A stretch of DNA of 64,000 nt, taken from contig NZ_CP092427.2 in assembly GCF_022374875.2 (NCBI RefSeq), positions 1,054,001 to 1,118,000 of the forward strand, in the 5' to 3' direction. The notes below the pieces were generated by a model. That model ran no database searches, had not been told where the DNA came from, and was given only the letters and a program-made list of their open reading frames with translations. This stretch comes from Mycolicibacterium rufum (GTDB lineage: Bacteria; Actinomycetota; Actinomycetes; Mycobacteriales; Mycobacteriaceae). This document shows positions 52,688 to 61,452 of this stretch, piece by piece (the first letter of the stretch is position 1; the number at the start of each line of letters is the position of its first letter). A program made the position numbers and the translations under genes.

Positions 52688-53509
52688 GTGAGAAGGACCG
52701 CCACCACCCTCCTCATCGTGATCACCTTGCTGCTGTGCTCGGGGTGCCTGGCACACCGCTTCAGCGCGCCGCAGGCACGGGACTCTGCCCCACTCTCAGC
52801 GGGCACCGCTCAGCGTCTGGGCATTCCGGCGCAGGCGACGGTTCTCGCGTTGCCCGGCGCCGATCTGCATCTGCGCGACACCATGCCCGAGGAGTTCCGG
52901 GGCGTGTTCAGCAGGCCGCCGTACACGATGCGCGACGTCGACTATCCCCGCGACCTGAGCGCCGACTCCATCCCGACCGGTGTCGCCAACCTCGACGGCG
53001 CCCTGCGCGCGACGCCCGGCACCCTCATCGTGCTGGCGTACAGCCAGGGCGCCCAGGTGGCGTCGGAGTGGATGCGCCGGTACGCCCGGGATCCGACCGC
53101 TCCCGGCCCGGACCGTCTCACCTTCGTCCTGTTCGGCAACCCTCTGCGCGCGTCCGGGGGCGAGAAGGTCGGTCACCCGACGCGCCGCACCACCGGTCTG
53201 GCCACACCGACGGACACGCCCTGGCACATCGTCGACGTGGCGCGCCGCTATGACGGATTCGCCGATTCTCCGCAGGACAAGAGCAACGGCGATGCGGTGC
53301 GCAACGCGAATCTGGGCAAGTTGTTCATCCACCCGCATTACGAAGGGGTGGACCTGAACGACCCCTCGCTGGTGATCTGGAATCGCGGCAACACCACCTT
53401 CGTGCTCACCGACGAACCGGCACTGCCGATCTTCCAGAAATCGGGAGCTGGCCCCGGCCAGGCCGAGGCGATGCGCTCGCGCATCGAGTCGGCCTATCGC
53501 CGTGAGTGA
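52688..53509 (+). CDS. PE-PPE-domain serine hydrolase, putative lipoprotein
   Basis: The 273-residue secreted protein has a signal peptide (R-R-T then L-L-I-V-I-T-L-L-L) ending in C-S-G-C, an acceptable lipobox with the modified cysteine at about residue 20. The rest is the alpha/beta-hydrolase-like PE-PPE domain without any PE or PPE domain: L-A-Y-S-Q-G-A-Q-V-A-S holds the G/Y-x-S-x-G-type nucleophile serine, followed by V-L-F-G-N-P and W-H-I-V-D-V-A-R-R-Y-D-G-F-A. It is probably a cell-envelope esterase. The GTG start has GCGAGGACG upstream. Confidence 0.82.
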   Translation: MRRTATTLLIVITLLLCSGCLAHRFSAPQARDSAPLSAGTAQRLGIPAQATVLALPGADLHLRDTMPEEFRGVFSRPPYTMRDVDYPRDLSADSIPTGVANLDGALRATPGTLIVLAYSQGAQVASEWMRRYARDPTAPGPDRLTFVLFGNPLRASGGEKVGHPTRRTTGLATPTDTPWHIVDVARRYDGFADSPQDKSNGDAVRNANLGKLFIHPHYEGVDLNDPSLVIWNRGNTTFVLTDEPALPIFQKSGAGPGQAEAMRSRIESAYRRE

Positions 53510-53521
53510 CACGGCCGGCGG

Positions 53522-54133
53522 TCAGTCAGCCTCGGGAAGGGTTGTCCCCGTCGATGATTCGGCGTACTGGCGCATGAGGCGCAGGGCGGTCGCCCGGTCC
53601 ATCTGCGGGTCGCGCGCGACGATGCGGTAGCCGAGGTAGTCCTCCATCGCCATCAGTGTCATCGCGACGTCGCGGGCGGGCGCGGTCAGCGTGAAGACCC
53701 CTGCGGCGGCGCCGGACTCGAGGAGATCGGCGTAGAGACCGACCTGCCGGTGGTAGATGCCCTGGACGTCGCGGCGTTGGTCGAGTTCGAACCCGGCGGC
53801 GAGCACCGCGCGCCAGATCGCCCGCCACTCCGCGTCGTCGGCGCCCGTGGGCAGCCCGGCGGCGATGGTCATCGCCAGTTGCGTGGCCGGATCGTCGGTC
53901 TGCTCGCCGAGGCGGCGCCGCTCGTCGTAGAAGCGCACGTCGGAGCGCAGCGCCAGTTCGGACAGCAGCTGCGCCATGTCGGGGAAGTAGTACCGCACCG
54001 CATTCGTCGTCAGCCCGATCTCCGCGGCGACGTCGGCGAGTTTCAGCGCGGCCAGGTCGTGGCGTTCGATCAGCGCGATCGCCGCGTCCATGATGTCGCG
54101 GCGTCGTCGCGCCTGTGTGTTCGGCCGCCCCAT
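53522..54133 (-). CDS. TetR family regulator next to a beta-aminopeptidase operon
   Basis: The 203-residue repressor has an HTH at about residues 30-52 (L-A-D-V-A-A-E-I-G-L-T-T-N-A-V-R-Y-Y-F-P). The ATG is preceded by a near-perfect AGGAGGTGA at 8 nt, the strongest ribosome site in the window. It is divergent from the P1-family peptidase gene with an inverted repeat between them, so it probably regulates that operon. Confidence 0.9.
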   Translation of the reverse strand: MGRPNTQARRRRDIMDAAIALIERHDLAALKLADVAAEIGLTTNAVRYYFPDMAQLLSELALRSDVRFYDERRRLGEQTDDPATQLAMTIAAGLPTGADDAEWRAIWRAVLAAGFELDQRRDVQGIYHRQVGLYADLLESGAAAGVFTLTAPARDVAMTLMAMEDYLGYRIVARDPQMDRATALRLMRQYAESSTGTTLPEAD

Positions 54134-54217
54134 GGTGTGTTCACCTCCTGCGCGTCATTGCGTGCCCACCGATTGTGCCTCTCCCCTTGCGCGGCGGCGC
54201 GCACGGGCGCATAGTTC

Positions 54218-54234
54218 TTTTCCAATACGGAAAA
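54218..54234. promoter_or_regulatory. Inverted repeat TTTTCC-N5-GGAAAA
   Basis: A perfect 6-5-6 dyad in an AT-rich patch lies 21 bp before the peptidase start and 85 bp before the TetR start. It is the best candidate for the TetR operator and could overlap the peptidase promoter. Confidence 0.55.
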
Positions 54235-54254
54235 AAACGGAAACGAGCGCAGTC

Positions 54255-55364
54255 ATGCGGGCCAGAGACCTGGGAATCGTCATCGGGGAACACCCCACCG
54301 GTGCCGCCAACGCGATCACCGACGTTCCCGGGGTGCGCGTCGGACACCTCACCCTGGACGCCGAGGGGCCACCCGCCGTGCACACCGGCGTCACGGTCGT
54401 CATCCCGCACGACGACATCTGGACCGAACCGGTGTTCGCCGGCGCCCACCGCCTCAACGGCAGCGGGGAGATGACCGGGCTGGAGTGGATCCGGGAATCC
54501 GGCGAGCTGACCACGCCGATCGGCCTGACCAACACCCACAGCGTCGGCGTCGTGCGCGACGAACTGGTGGCCGCGCAGGTCCGCGCCCGCGGTGAGGGGT
54601 TGTACTGGTCACTGCCGGTGGTCGGCGAGACCTACGACGGATTGCTCAACGACATCAACGGCTTCCACGTCCGGCCCGAGCACGTCCGGTCGGCGCTGGC
54701 GGACGCCTCGGCCGCACCGCCCGCCGAGGGCAACGTCGGCGGGGGCACCGGGATGATCTGCCACGGGTTCAAGGGCGGCATCGGCACCGCGTCGCGCACG
54801 ACGGAGACCGCTGTCGGCCGCTACACCGTGGGAGTGCTGGTGCAGGCCAACCACGGCCGCCGGGAACGGTTGCGCATCAACGGAATCGGCGTCGGAGAAG
54901 CGATCGGGCCGTCGGCGGTGCCGCTGCCGGAGCTGCCCGACCGCTACGAGCCGGGGTCGGGATCGATCATCGTGGTCGTCGCGACCGACGCTCCGCTGCT
55001 CCCCCACCAGTGCGCGCGCCTGGCGCAGCGATCGGCGCTGGCGGTGGGCCGACTCGGCGGCACCGGCGAACAGTACAGCGGCGACCTGATGCTCGCGTTC
55101 TCCACCGGCAACCGCGGCATCCCTCCGTACGCCTGGGACGAGGACGCCGGCACGGCCTGCCCGGAGATACCGGCGCGCATGGTGGCCCCGCAAATGATGA
55201 CCCGGCTGTTCGACCTGACGATCGAGGCCACCGAGGAGGCGATCGTCAACGCGATGGTGGCCGCCCGGACCATGACCGGACGCCACGGCCTCACCGTCCA
55301 CGCTCTGGATCACGCCCTGCTCCGCCAAGCCCTTTCGTCCCCCCGACCGCAGGAGACCTCATGA
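54255..55364 (+). CDS. P1 family self-processing aminopeptidase (DmpA/BapA type)
   Basis: This 369-residue Ntn-like hydrolase matches DmpA/BapA throughout: N-A-I-T-D-V-P-G-V-R-V-G-H near residue 18, G-L-T-N-T-H-S-V-G, N-D-I-N-G-F-H-V, G-N-V-G-G-G-T-G-M and the processing site G236-S237-I-I-V-V-V-A-T-D-A-P-L. Autocleavage before S237 would create the beta-chain with an N-terminal serine nucleophile. Family enzymes release N-terminal residues from peptides, and BapA-like members uniquely cleave beta-peptides such as beta-alanyl dipeptides. No signal peptide is seen. The stop overlaps the permease ATG (ATGA). Confidence 0.9.
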   Translation: MRARDLGIVIGEHPTGAANAITDVPGVRVGHLTLDAEGPPAVHTGVTVVIPHDDIWTEPVFAGAHRLNGSGEMTGLEWIRESGELTTPIGLTNTHSVGVVRDELVAAQVRARGEGLYWSLPVVGETYDGLLNDINGFHVRPEHVRSALADASAAPPAEGNVGGGTGMICHGFKGGIGTASRTTETAVGRYTVGVLVQANHGRRERLRINGIGVGEAIGPSAVPLPELPDRYEPGSGSIIVVVATDAPLLPHQCARLAQRSALAVGRLGGTGEQYSGDLMLAFSTGNRGIPPYAWDEDAGTACPEIPARMVAPQMMTRLFDLTIEATEEAIVNAMVAARTMTGRHGLTVHALDHALLRQALSSPRPQETS

Positions 55365-56779
55365 CCACCTCCACCGCACCCAACACCCGGCGCCTCACCG
55401 GCCGTCTCGGTCCCGTCGGCATCGTGTTCATGGTCGTCGCCGCCGCCGCACCGCTGACCGTGATCGGCGGCAACATGCCGCTGGCGATGGGGCTGGGCAA
55501 CGGCGCGGGCGCGCCGGTCGGCTTCGTCATCGCGGCGTTGGTGTTGCTGGTCTTCAGCATCGGCTTCGTCACGATGACGCCCCACGTTCCCGAGGCGGGC
55601 GCGTTCTTCTCCTACGTCACCGTCGGCCTCGGCGAGCGGATGGGCAAGGGCATCGCGGTCGTCGCGCTGATCGCCTACACCGCGATCCAGATCGGCATCT
55701 ACGGGTACATCGGCTGGGCGATCGCCGACACCGTCGCGCACTATCACGGCCCCCAGATCCCCTGGCCCGTCTACTCGTTCGCGGTGCTGGCCATCGTCGC
55801 CGTGCTCGGCTACCGACACATCGAATTGAGCGCCAAGGTGCTGGGCGTCGCCCTGGCCCTCGAGATCGGCATCGTCGTCGTCCTCGACGTGGTGATGGTC
55901 GCCAAGCCCGGACCGGCCGGCGTCACGTTCGCGTCGTTCGATCCGGCGGTGTTCACCCAGGGCACGATCGGCATCGCGATCCTGTTCGCGCTGACCGGCT
56001 TCATCGGCTTCGAGGCCACCGCGGTGTTCCGTGACGAGGCACGCGATCCGGAGCGGACCATCCCGCGCGCCACCTATGCCGCGGTGATCATCATCGGCGC
56101 CTTCTACGCCATCACCGTGTGGGCGTTCGTCGTCGCGCTGGGGCCCGACCAGGTGACCGGGGTGGCGCAGCAGACGCTGGACGGCAACGGCAACATGCTG
56201 CTCGACACCACCGGCGACATGCTGGGCACGGTCGGTCGCGACATCGTCAACGTCCTGCTGCTGACGAGTCTGTTCGCCTGTGTGCTGTCGTTTCACAACG
56301 TGATCGCCCGCTACCAGTTCGTGCTGGCCGGCAAGGGTCTGCTGCCTGCCCGGCTCGCCGCGGTGCACGACGACCACCTCTCGCCGTCGTTCTCCTCGGT
56401 CGTCCAGACCGTCACGGCCGCAGTGATCGTCGGCATCCTCGCCGTGCTCGGCATCGATCCGCTGGTCGGCGTCTTCGGCTCGATGGCCGGTGTCGCCACC
56501 GTCGGCATGGTGGTGCTCATGCTCACCACCTCGATCGCCGTGCTGGTGTTCTTCCTGCGCCGCGGCGACCGGACGGCCGGCGGTCTGTGGGCGACGCGTG
56601 TCGCGCCGACGTTGGCCGTGCTCGGGCTGCTGGCCAGCCTGTGGCTGGTGCTGTCGAACTTCACGTTGGTCACCTGGGGCAGCGCCACGCTGAGCACGGT
56701 GCTGGCCGCGATTCCCTTCGCGGGCTTGATCATCGGCTTCCTGGCCTGGCGGCCGTCCCGGTCGCTGTCGTCGGCCTAG
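55361..56779 (+). CDS. APC superfamily amino acid permease
   Basis: This 472-residue membrane protein has about 12 helices and the APC-type start G-x-V-G-I-V-F-M-V-V-A-A-A-A-P-L, with G-F-I-G-F-E-A-T-A-V-F-R-D-E-A-R-D-P-E-R-T-I-P-R-A in the middle, the hallmark of APC transporters. AGGAG is 7-8 nt upstream and the start overlaps the peptidase stop. Co-expression suggests it imports the peptide or the released amino acid. Confidence 0.92.
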   Translation: MTTSTAPNTRRLTGRLGPVGIVFMVVAAAAPLTVIGGNMPLAMGLGNGAGAPVGFVIAALVLLVFSIGFVTMTPHVPEAGAFFSYVTVGLGERMGKGIAVVALIAYTAIQIGIYGYIGWAIADTVAHYHGPQIPWPVYSFAVLAIVAVLGYRHIELSAKVLGVALALEIGIVVVLDVVMVAKPGPAGVTFASFDPAVFTQGTIGIAILFALTGFIGFEATAVFRDEARDPERTIPRATYAAVIIIGAFYAITVWAFVVALGPDQVTGVAQQTLDGNGNMLLDTTGDMLGTVGRDIVNVLLLTSLFACVLSFHNVIARYQFVLAGKGLLPARLAAVHDDHLSPSFSSVVQTVTAAVIVGILAVLGIDPLVGVFGSMAGVATVGMVVLMLTTSIAVLVFFLRRGDRTAGGLWATRVAPTLAVLGLLASLWLVLSNFTLVTWGSATLSTVLAAIPFAGLIIGFLAWRPSRSLSSA

Positions 56780-58377
56780 CGGCTGCGCTCCCCGGCGGCG
56801 GCGTCGACGATCATCAGCGCGACGTGCAACGAGGTCATCGACTCGCCGTCGTCGAGATCGACGCCCAGCGCGTCGCGGATGGCCGCGAGGCGCTTGTAGA
56901 GGGCCGGTCTACTCATGTGCAGCCGCTGGGCCAGCGCGGCCTTGTTGCCGGCCAGGCGCAGGTACTCCCGCAACACCGCGAGGTTCGACGGCACCGCCGT
57001 GGACTCGTCGAAAAGCACAGCCCTCAACTCCGTCTCAGCGAACCGCTGCACGCGTTCGTCATCGCGCAATAGGGACAGCAGCCCACGCAACCGAACGTCC
57101 GACGCCCGGAAGAAGGAGCGCTCGCCGGGTCGCAGCGCCGAGGCGACCTCGGCGATGTGCGCTGCCTCGGAGAGTCCGGCGACGGCGTCGGTGATCTGCT
57201 CCGCCGGCGGGCCGAGCGCCAGCACCGAGGTCGTCACGCCGTCGACCCGGCACACCTCATCGCGCAGCCGGTCCCCCAGCGCCGCGAGCGCGCGCTCGAC
57301 CGAGCGCGAATCCTTGAGCGCCAGAATCATTCCCACTTCGGCGTCAGCGCGCCGGGAGAAGAGCCCCGAGTGGCCCGCCGCGGTGACCGTGTGCGCCACC
57401 GCATCGAGGAAGGCGACGTTGCGGCGGTGGTCGGCCACCGGATCGGCCGAGAGCGGCGGACGCGTGGCCCGCACCACTGCCGGGAAGTACTGCGCGCAGC
57501 GCCGTAGCCCGAGCGCCTGCGCGCGGGCCGCGACATCACGCTCCTCGGTGATGCGGCCCCGCAACACGTCGTCGATCAGGCCGCTCTGCGCCTGCTGCTG
57601 CAGACCGGTCCTGTCCTGCTCGATCATCCGGTGCATGGCCAGCGCGGCCGCGGCGCGCTCGAGCACCATCGTGGTGCGCTGCACGTCGGCCGGCGCCCGG
57701 GGTACGACCAGCCGTCCCCACTGCTGCGAACGCGGCCCGACCCCGGTGACCGTCCAGGGCTCGGCGTTGCCGCCGCGGCCGGGGCTGCGGCGGGACCGGC
57801 GCTCCCAGTCCTCGAGCAGATCGGCGGCGATACCGGTGGAGACTGCGACCGCCTGGTGCGAGAGGTCCTCCAGGACGACGGGCTCGTCGAGCATCCGGGC
57901 GGCCGCGTCGACGATCCCGGTCAGCGAGGCACGCTTCATGCTGAGGTCGGTGAACGTCTCGTGCACGCGGCGGTCGAACGCGACCTCCTCGTACTGTTCG
58001 GCGACGATGCGGCGGTGCACCGCCTCGGTGATGTCGACGAACCGGACCGCGCGGTGCAGAACGACGAGGGCGAGGCCGAGTTCGTCGGCGATGCCGCCGG
58101 CGCCGGGCGGGAGCTCGACGACCTGCGTTCCCACCTCGACGACCACGCCGAGGGCGCCCGCGTCGGCCAGGCCGCGCAGATACGTCCGCGGCGCGCGGGC
58201 GAGGGCCGCTCCGGTGGTCAGCACCAGCTCGCCGCCCTGGAGCAGGCTCGACAGGTCGGCCAGATCGCTGCTGTGCACCCATCGGATCGGCTCGTCCCAG
58301 CGCTGAGCACTCAACACCTCGGGCGCGCCCCGCTGCACCGCGGGCAGGGCGATCACCTCGCCGACCGTCATGGGCAT
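56776..58377 (-). CDS. PucR family transcriptional regulator
   Basis: The 533-residue regulator has an N-terminal PucR ligand domain (residues 1-125, V-G-E-V-I-A-L-P, G-G-E-L-V-L-T-T-G), a central GGDEF-like/GAF-type region and a C-terminal HTH_30 (L-A-G-N-K-A-A-L-A-Q-R-L-H-M-S-R-P-A-L-Y-K-R-L near residues 480-505). Such regulators control purine, gamma-aminobutyrate or beta-alanine catabolism. It is divergent from mmsA and tail-overlaps the permease by 4 bp. ATG 58377 is used; 58371 is also possible. Confidence 0.93.
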   Translation of the reverse strand: MPMTVGEVIALPAVQRGAPEVLSAQRWDEPIRWVHSSDLADLSSLLQGGELVLTTGAALARAPRTYLRGLADAGALGVVVEVGTQVVELPPGAGGIADELGLALVVLHRAVRFVDITEAVHRRIVAEQYEEVAFDRRVHETFTDLSMKRASLTGIVDAAARMLDEPVVLEDLSHQAVAVSTGIAADLLEDWERRSRRSPGRGGNAEPWTVTGVGPRSQQWGRLVVPRAPADVQRTTMVLERAAAALAMHRMIEQDRTGLQQQAQSGLIDDVLRGRITEERDVAARAQALGLRRCAQYFPAVVRATRPPLSADPVADHRRNVAFLDAVAHTVTAAGHSGLFSRRADAEVGMILALKDSRSVERALAALGDRLRDEVCRVDGVTTSVLALGPPAEQITDAVAGLSEAAHIAEVASALRPGERSFFRASDVRLRGLLSLLRDDERVQRFAETELRAVLFDESTAVPSNLAVLREYLRLAGNKAALAQRLHMSRPALYKRLAAIRDALGVDLDDGESMTSLHVALMIVDAAAGERSR

Positions 58378-58413
58378 TGACAGAGTGTAATGCTGCGCCG
58401 CCTTTCGTTGACA
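58377..58413. promoter_or_regulatory. Repeated TTGACA motifs between pucR-like gene and mmsA
   Basis: TTGACA occurs at 58377-58382 and 58408-58413, 31 bp apart. The first overlaps the PucR start codon. The second is a good -35 for mmsA. The three-turn spacing could also be a regulator-binding pair. Confidence 0.4.
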
Positions 58414-58457
58414 CTATGCATCTGGCGGTGGGGTCGCGGGCGCGCGAGGCTGGTCCT

Positions 58458-59960
58458 ATGGCTGCGCAGATCGCCCATTGGGTGAACGACGAGGTTTTTG
58501 CTGGTACCAGTGGTGCGTCTGCGCCGGTGACGAATCCGGCTACCGGTCAGGTGACCGGGCAGGTGGCGTTGGCGTCGGTGGAGGATGCCCGCACGGTGAT
58601 CGACGCGGCCGCCGCGGCGTTTCCCGCCTGGCGCGACACCTCGCTGGCCAAACGCACCCAGATCCTGTTCCGGTTCCGCGAACTATTGAATGAGCGCAAA
58701 GGCGAGCTCGCCGAGATCATCACCGCTGAGCACGGCAAAGTCGTCTCCGACGCCCTCGGCGAAGTATCTCGCGGCCAGGAAGTCGTCGAATTCGCCTGCG
58801 GCATCCCCCACCTGCTCAAAGGCGGCTACACCGAGAACGCCTCGACCAAAGTCGACGTCTACTCCCTGCGCCAACCCCTCGGACCCGTCGGCATCATCTC
58901 CCCGTTCAACTTCCCCGCCATGGTCCCGATGTGGTTCTTCCCCATCGCCATCGCCACCGGCAACACCGTCGTGCTCAAGCCGTCGGAAAAAGACCCCTCC
59001 GCCTCGCTGTGGCTCGCCGCCCTGTGGAAAGAAGCCGGCCTACCACCCGGGGTGTTCAACGTGCTCCAGGGCGACAAAACCGCCGTCGACGAACTGCTCA
59101 CCAACCCCCAGGTCAAGTCGGTGTCGTTCGTCGGGTCCACCCCGATCGCCCAGTACGTCTACGCCACCGGCACCGCCGCAGGCAAACGCGTCCAAGCCCT
59201 CGGCGGAGCCAAGAACCACGCGGTGATCCTGCCCGACGCCGACCTCGACCTGGCCGCCGACGCCATGGTCAACGCCGGATTCGGCTCCGCCGGGGAACGC
59301 TGCATGGCCATCTCCGCCGCCGTCGCGGTCGGCCCCATCGCCGACGACCTGGTCGCCAAGATCGCCGAACGGGCCGCCACCATCACCACCGGCGACGGCA
59401 CCAAGAACTCCGACATGGGCCCGCTGGTCACCGCCGCGCACCGCGACAAAGTCGCCTCCTACATCGACGCCGGCGAAACCGCCGGCGCCAAAGTCGTCCT
59501 CGACGGCCGCACCGTCGAGAGCGAGGACGCCTCCGAGCGGGACCCAGAAGGGTTCTGGCTCGGCCCCACCCTGCTCGACAACGTCACCCCCGACATGAGC
59601 GTCTACACCGACGAGATCTTCGGCCCCGTCCTGTCGGTCCTGCGCGTCGACACCTACGACCAAGCCCTCGACCTGATCAACGCCAACCCCTACGGCAACG
59701 GCACCGCCATCTTCACCAACGACGGCGGCGCAGCCCGACGCTTCCAAAACGAAGTCGAAGTCGGCATGATCGGCATCAACGTCCCCATCCCCGTGCCCAT
59801 GGCCTACTACAGCTTCGGCGGCTGGAAAGCCTCCCTGTTCGGCGACAGCCACGCCCACGGCCTCGACGGCGTCCACTTCTTCACCCGCCAAAAAGCCATC
59901 ACCACCCGCTGGCTCGACCCCAGCCACGGCGGCCTCAACCTCGGCTTCCCCACCAACTAG
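58458..59960 (+). CDS. mmsA: CoA-acylating (methyl)malonate-semialdehyde dehydrogenase
   Basis: The 500-residue aldehyde dehydrogenase has the MmsA signatures: F-N-F-P-A-M-V-P-M-W-F-F-P-I-A, G-S-A-G-E-R-C282-M-A-I-S with the catalytic cysteine, and P-V-P-M-A-Y-Y-S-F-G-G-W-K-A-S-L-F-G-D. MmsA lacks the usual general-base glutamate and uses CoA, turning malonate semialdehyde to acetyl-CoA, or the methylated form to propionyl-CoA. Wobble use switches from G/T-ending codons in the first 45 codons to strongly C-ending (and AAA/GAA) codons after about 58620, unlike neighbours. Confidence 0.94.
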   Translation: MAAQIAHWVNDEVFAGTSGASAPVTNPATGQVTGQVALASVEDARTVIDAAAAAFPAWRDTSLAKRTQILFRFRELLNERKGELAEIITAEHGKVVSDALGEVSRGQEVVEFACGIPHLLKGGYTENASTKVDVYSLRQPLGPVGIISPFNFPAMVPMWFFPIAIATGNTVVLKPSEKDPSASLWLAALWKEAGLPPGVFNVLQGDKTAVDELLTNPQVKSVSFVGSTPIAQYVYATGTAAGKRVQALGGAKNHAVILPDADLDLAADAMVNAGFGSAGERCMAISAAVAVGPIADDLVAKIAERAATITTGDGTKNSDMGPLVTAAHRDKVASYIDAGETAGAKVVLDGRTVESEDASERDPEGFWLGPTLLDNVTPDMSVYTDEIFGPVLSVLRVDTYDQALDLINANPYGNGTAIFTNDGGAARRFQNEVEVGMIGINVPIPVPMAYYSFGGWKASLFGDSHAHGLDGVHFFTRQKAITTRWLDPSHGGLNLGFPTN

Positions 59961-59982
59961 CCCGACTAGCCCGGCTACCCCG

Positions 59983-60040
59983 CGAGCGCGCGTGTTTGTC
60001 CGCGACACACCGATGTCAGACGGACGAATGCGCGCGCTCG
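59983..60040 (+). promoter_or_regulatory. Hairpin in the mmsA-aminotransferase gap
   Basis: CGAGCGCGCG (59983-59992) pairs with CGCGCGCTCG (60031-60040), and an inner GTCCG/CGGAC stem extends it. It lies 22 bp after mmsA and 28 bp before the next gene, so it may terminate part of the mmsA transcripts or stabilise the mRNA. Confidence 0.55.
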
Positions 60041-60068
60041 TCAGCCACGAGAGCGCAGGAACTCCACG

Positions 60069-61448
60069 ATGACAACGACTTTGAGCAGCCTCCCCACCGG
60101 TGAGGACCTCGACACCGCGATCGCGCGGGGGCGGCGCGCCCACGAGCTGGACCGTCAGCACGTCTTCCACTCGTGGTCGGCGCAGGCGCAGATCAACCCG
60201 ATGACGGTGCTGGCCGCCAAGGGGTCCTATCTGTGGGACGGCGACGGCAACAAGCTGCTCGACTTCTCCTCGCAGCTGGTGAACACGAACATCGGGCATC
60301 AGCATCCCAAAGTCGTTGCCGCCATTGCCGAACAGGCCGCGACGCTGTGCACCGTCGCGCCGCAGCACGTCAACGACGCGCGCTCGGAGGCCGCCCGGCT
60401 GATCGCCGAGCGCACACCGGGCGACCTGAACCGGATCTTCTTCACCAACGGCGGCGCGGACGCCGTCGAGCACGCGGTGCGGATGGCGCGCCTGCACACC
60501 GGCCGGTACAAGGTGCTGTCGCGCTACCGCTCGTATCACGGCGGCACGGACACCGCGATCAATCTGACCGGCGATCCTCGCCGGTGGCCCAACGACTACG
60601 CCAGCAGCGGCGTCGTGCATTTCCACGGTCCGTTCCTCTACCGGTCGGCGTTCCACGCCGAGACCGAGGAGCAGGAGACCCAGCGCGCACTCGAGCACCT
60701 CGAGCGGCTGATTCAGATGGAGGGGCCGAGCTCCTTCGCGGCGATCATCCTCGAATCCGTCCCGGGGACCGCGGGGATCATGGTCCCGCCGCCGGGATAC
60801 ATGGCCGGTGTGCGCGAGATCTGCGACCGCTACGGCATCGTGTTCATCGCCGACGAGGTGATGGCGGGCTTCGGTCGGACCGGGAAGTGGTTCGCGATCG
60901 ACAATTTCGACGTGGTCCCGGATCTCATCACCTTCGCCAAGGGCGTGACGTCCGGCTACGTCCCGCTCGGCGGCGTCGCCATCAACGACGCGATCTACGC
61001 CAGTTTCGCCGACCGGGCGTATCCGGGAGGGCTGACGTACTCGGGCCATCCGCTGGCGACCGCCTGCGCGGTGGCCACCATCAACGCGATGGACGAGGAG
61101 GGCATGGTCGACAACGCCGCGCGCATCGGCACGGACGTGCTCGGCCCGGGCCTGCGCGAACTGGCCGCCCGGCACCGCAGCGTCGGGGAGGTCCGCGGAC
61201 TCGGGGTGTTCTGGGCGATCGAGCTGGTGGCCGACCGGCAGACGCGGGAACCGCTGGCGCCGTATGGCGGTTCGAGCCCGGCGATGGCCGCGGTGCTCGC
61301 GGCGTGCAAGTCGGGCGGACTGCTGCCGTTCGCGAACTTCAACCGCATCCACGCGGTGCCGCCGTGCAACGTCACCGACGACGAAGTGGCCGAGGGACTT
61401 CGGATCCTCGACGCGGCGCTCGACGTCGCCGACGAGTACGCCGGCTGA
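60069..61448 (+). CDS. Class III (omega) aminotransferase, probable beta-alanine:pyruvate type
   Basis: The 459-residue PLP enzyme has Y-L-W-D-G-D-G-N-K-L-L-D-F-S, N-G-G-A-D-A-V-E, Y-H-G-G-T-D-T, I-A-D-E-V-M-A-G-F-G-R-T-G and the PLP lysine K291 in F-A-K-G-V-T-S-G-Y-V-P-L-G-G. Members convert beta-alanine, taurine, GABA or similar omega-amino acids with pyruvate or alpha-ketoglutarate. Placement behind mmsA favours beta-alanine or 3-aminoisobutyrate, whose product semialdehyde is the MmsA substrate. GCGCAGGAAC is just upstream of the ATG. Confidence 0.92.
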   Translation: MTTTLSSLPTGEDLDTAIARGRRAHELDRQHVFHSWSAQAQINPMTVLAAKGSYLWDGDGNKLLDFSSQLVNTNIGHQHPKVVAAIAEQAATLCTVAPQHVNDARSEAARLIAERTPGDLNRIFFTNGGADAVEHAVRMARLHTGRYKVLSRYRSYHGGTDTAINLTGDPRRWPNDYASSGVVHFHGPFLYRSAFHAETEEQETQRALEHLERLIQMEGPSSFAAIILESVPGTAGIMVPPPGYMAGVREICDRYGIVFIADEVMAGFGRTGKWFAIDNFDVVPDLITFAKGVTSGYVPLGGVAINDAIYASFADRAYPGGLTYSGHPLATACAVATINAMDEEGMVDNAARIGTDVLGPGLRELAARHRSVGEVRGLGVFWAIELVADRQTREPLAPYGGSSPAMAAVLAACKSGGLLPFANFNRIHAVPPCNVTDDEVAEGLRILDAALDVADEYAG

Positions 61449-61452
61449 GCGT

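Noticed and set aside
59040..61352. Long minus-strand frame of about 770 codons
   Set aside because: It is antisense to mmsA and the aminotransferase. Its end is Gly/Val repeat-like, as expected from C-ending codons on the other strand.
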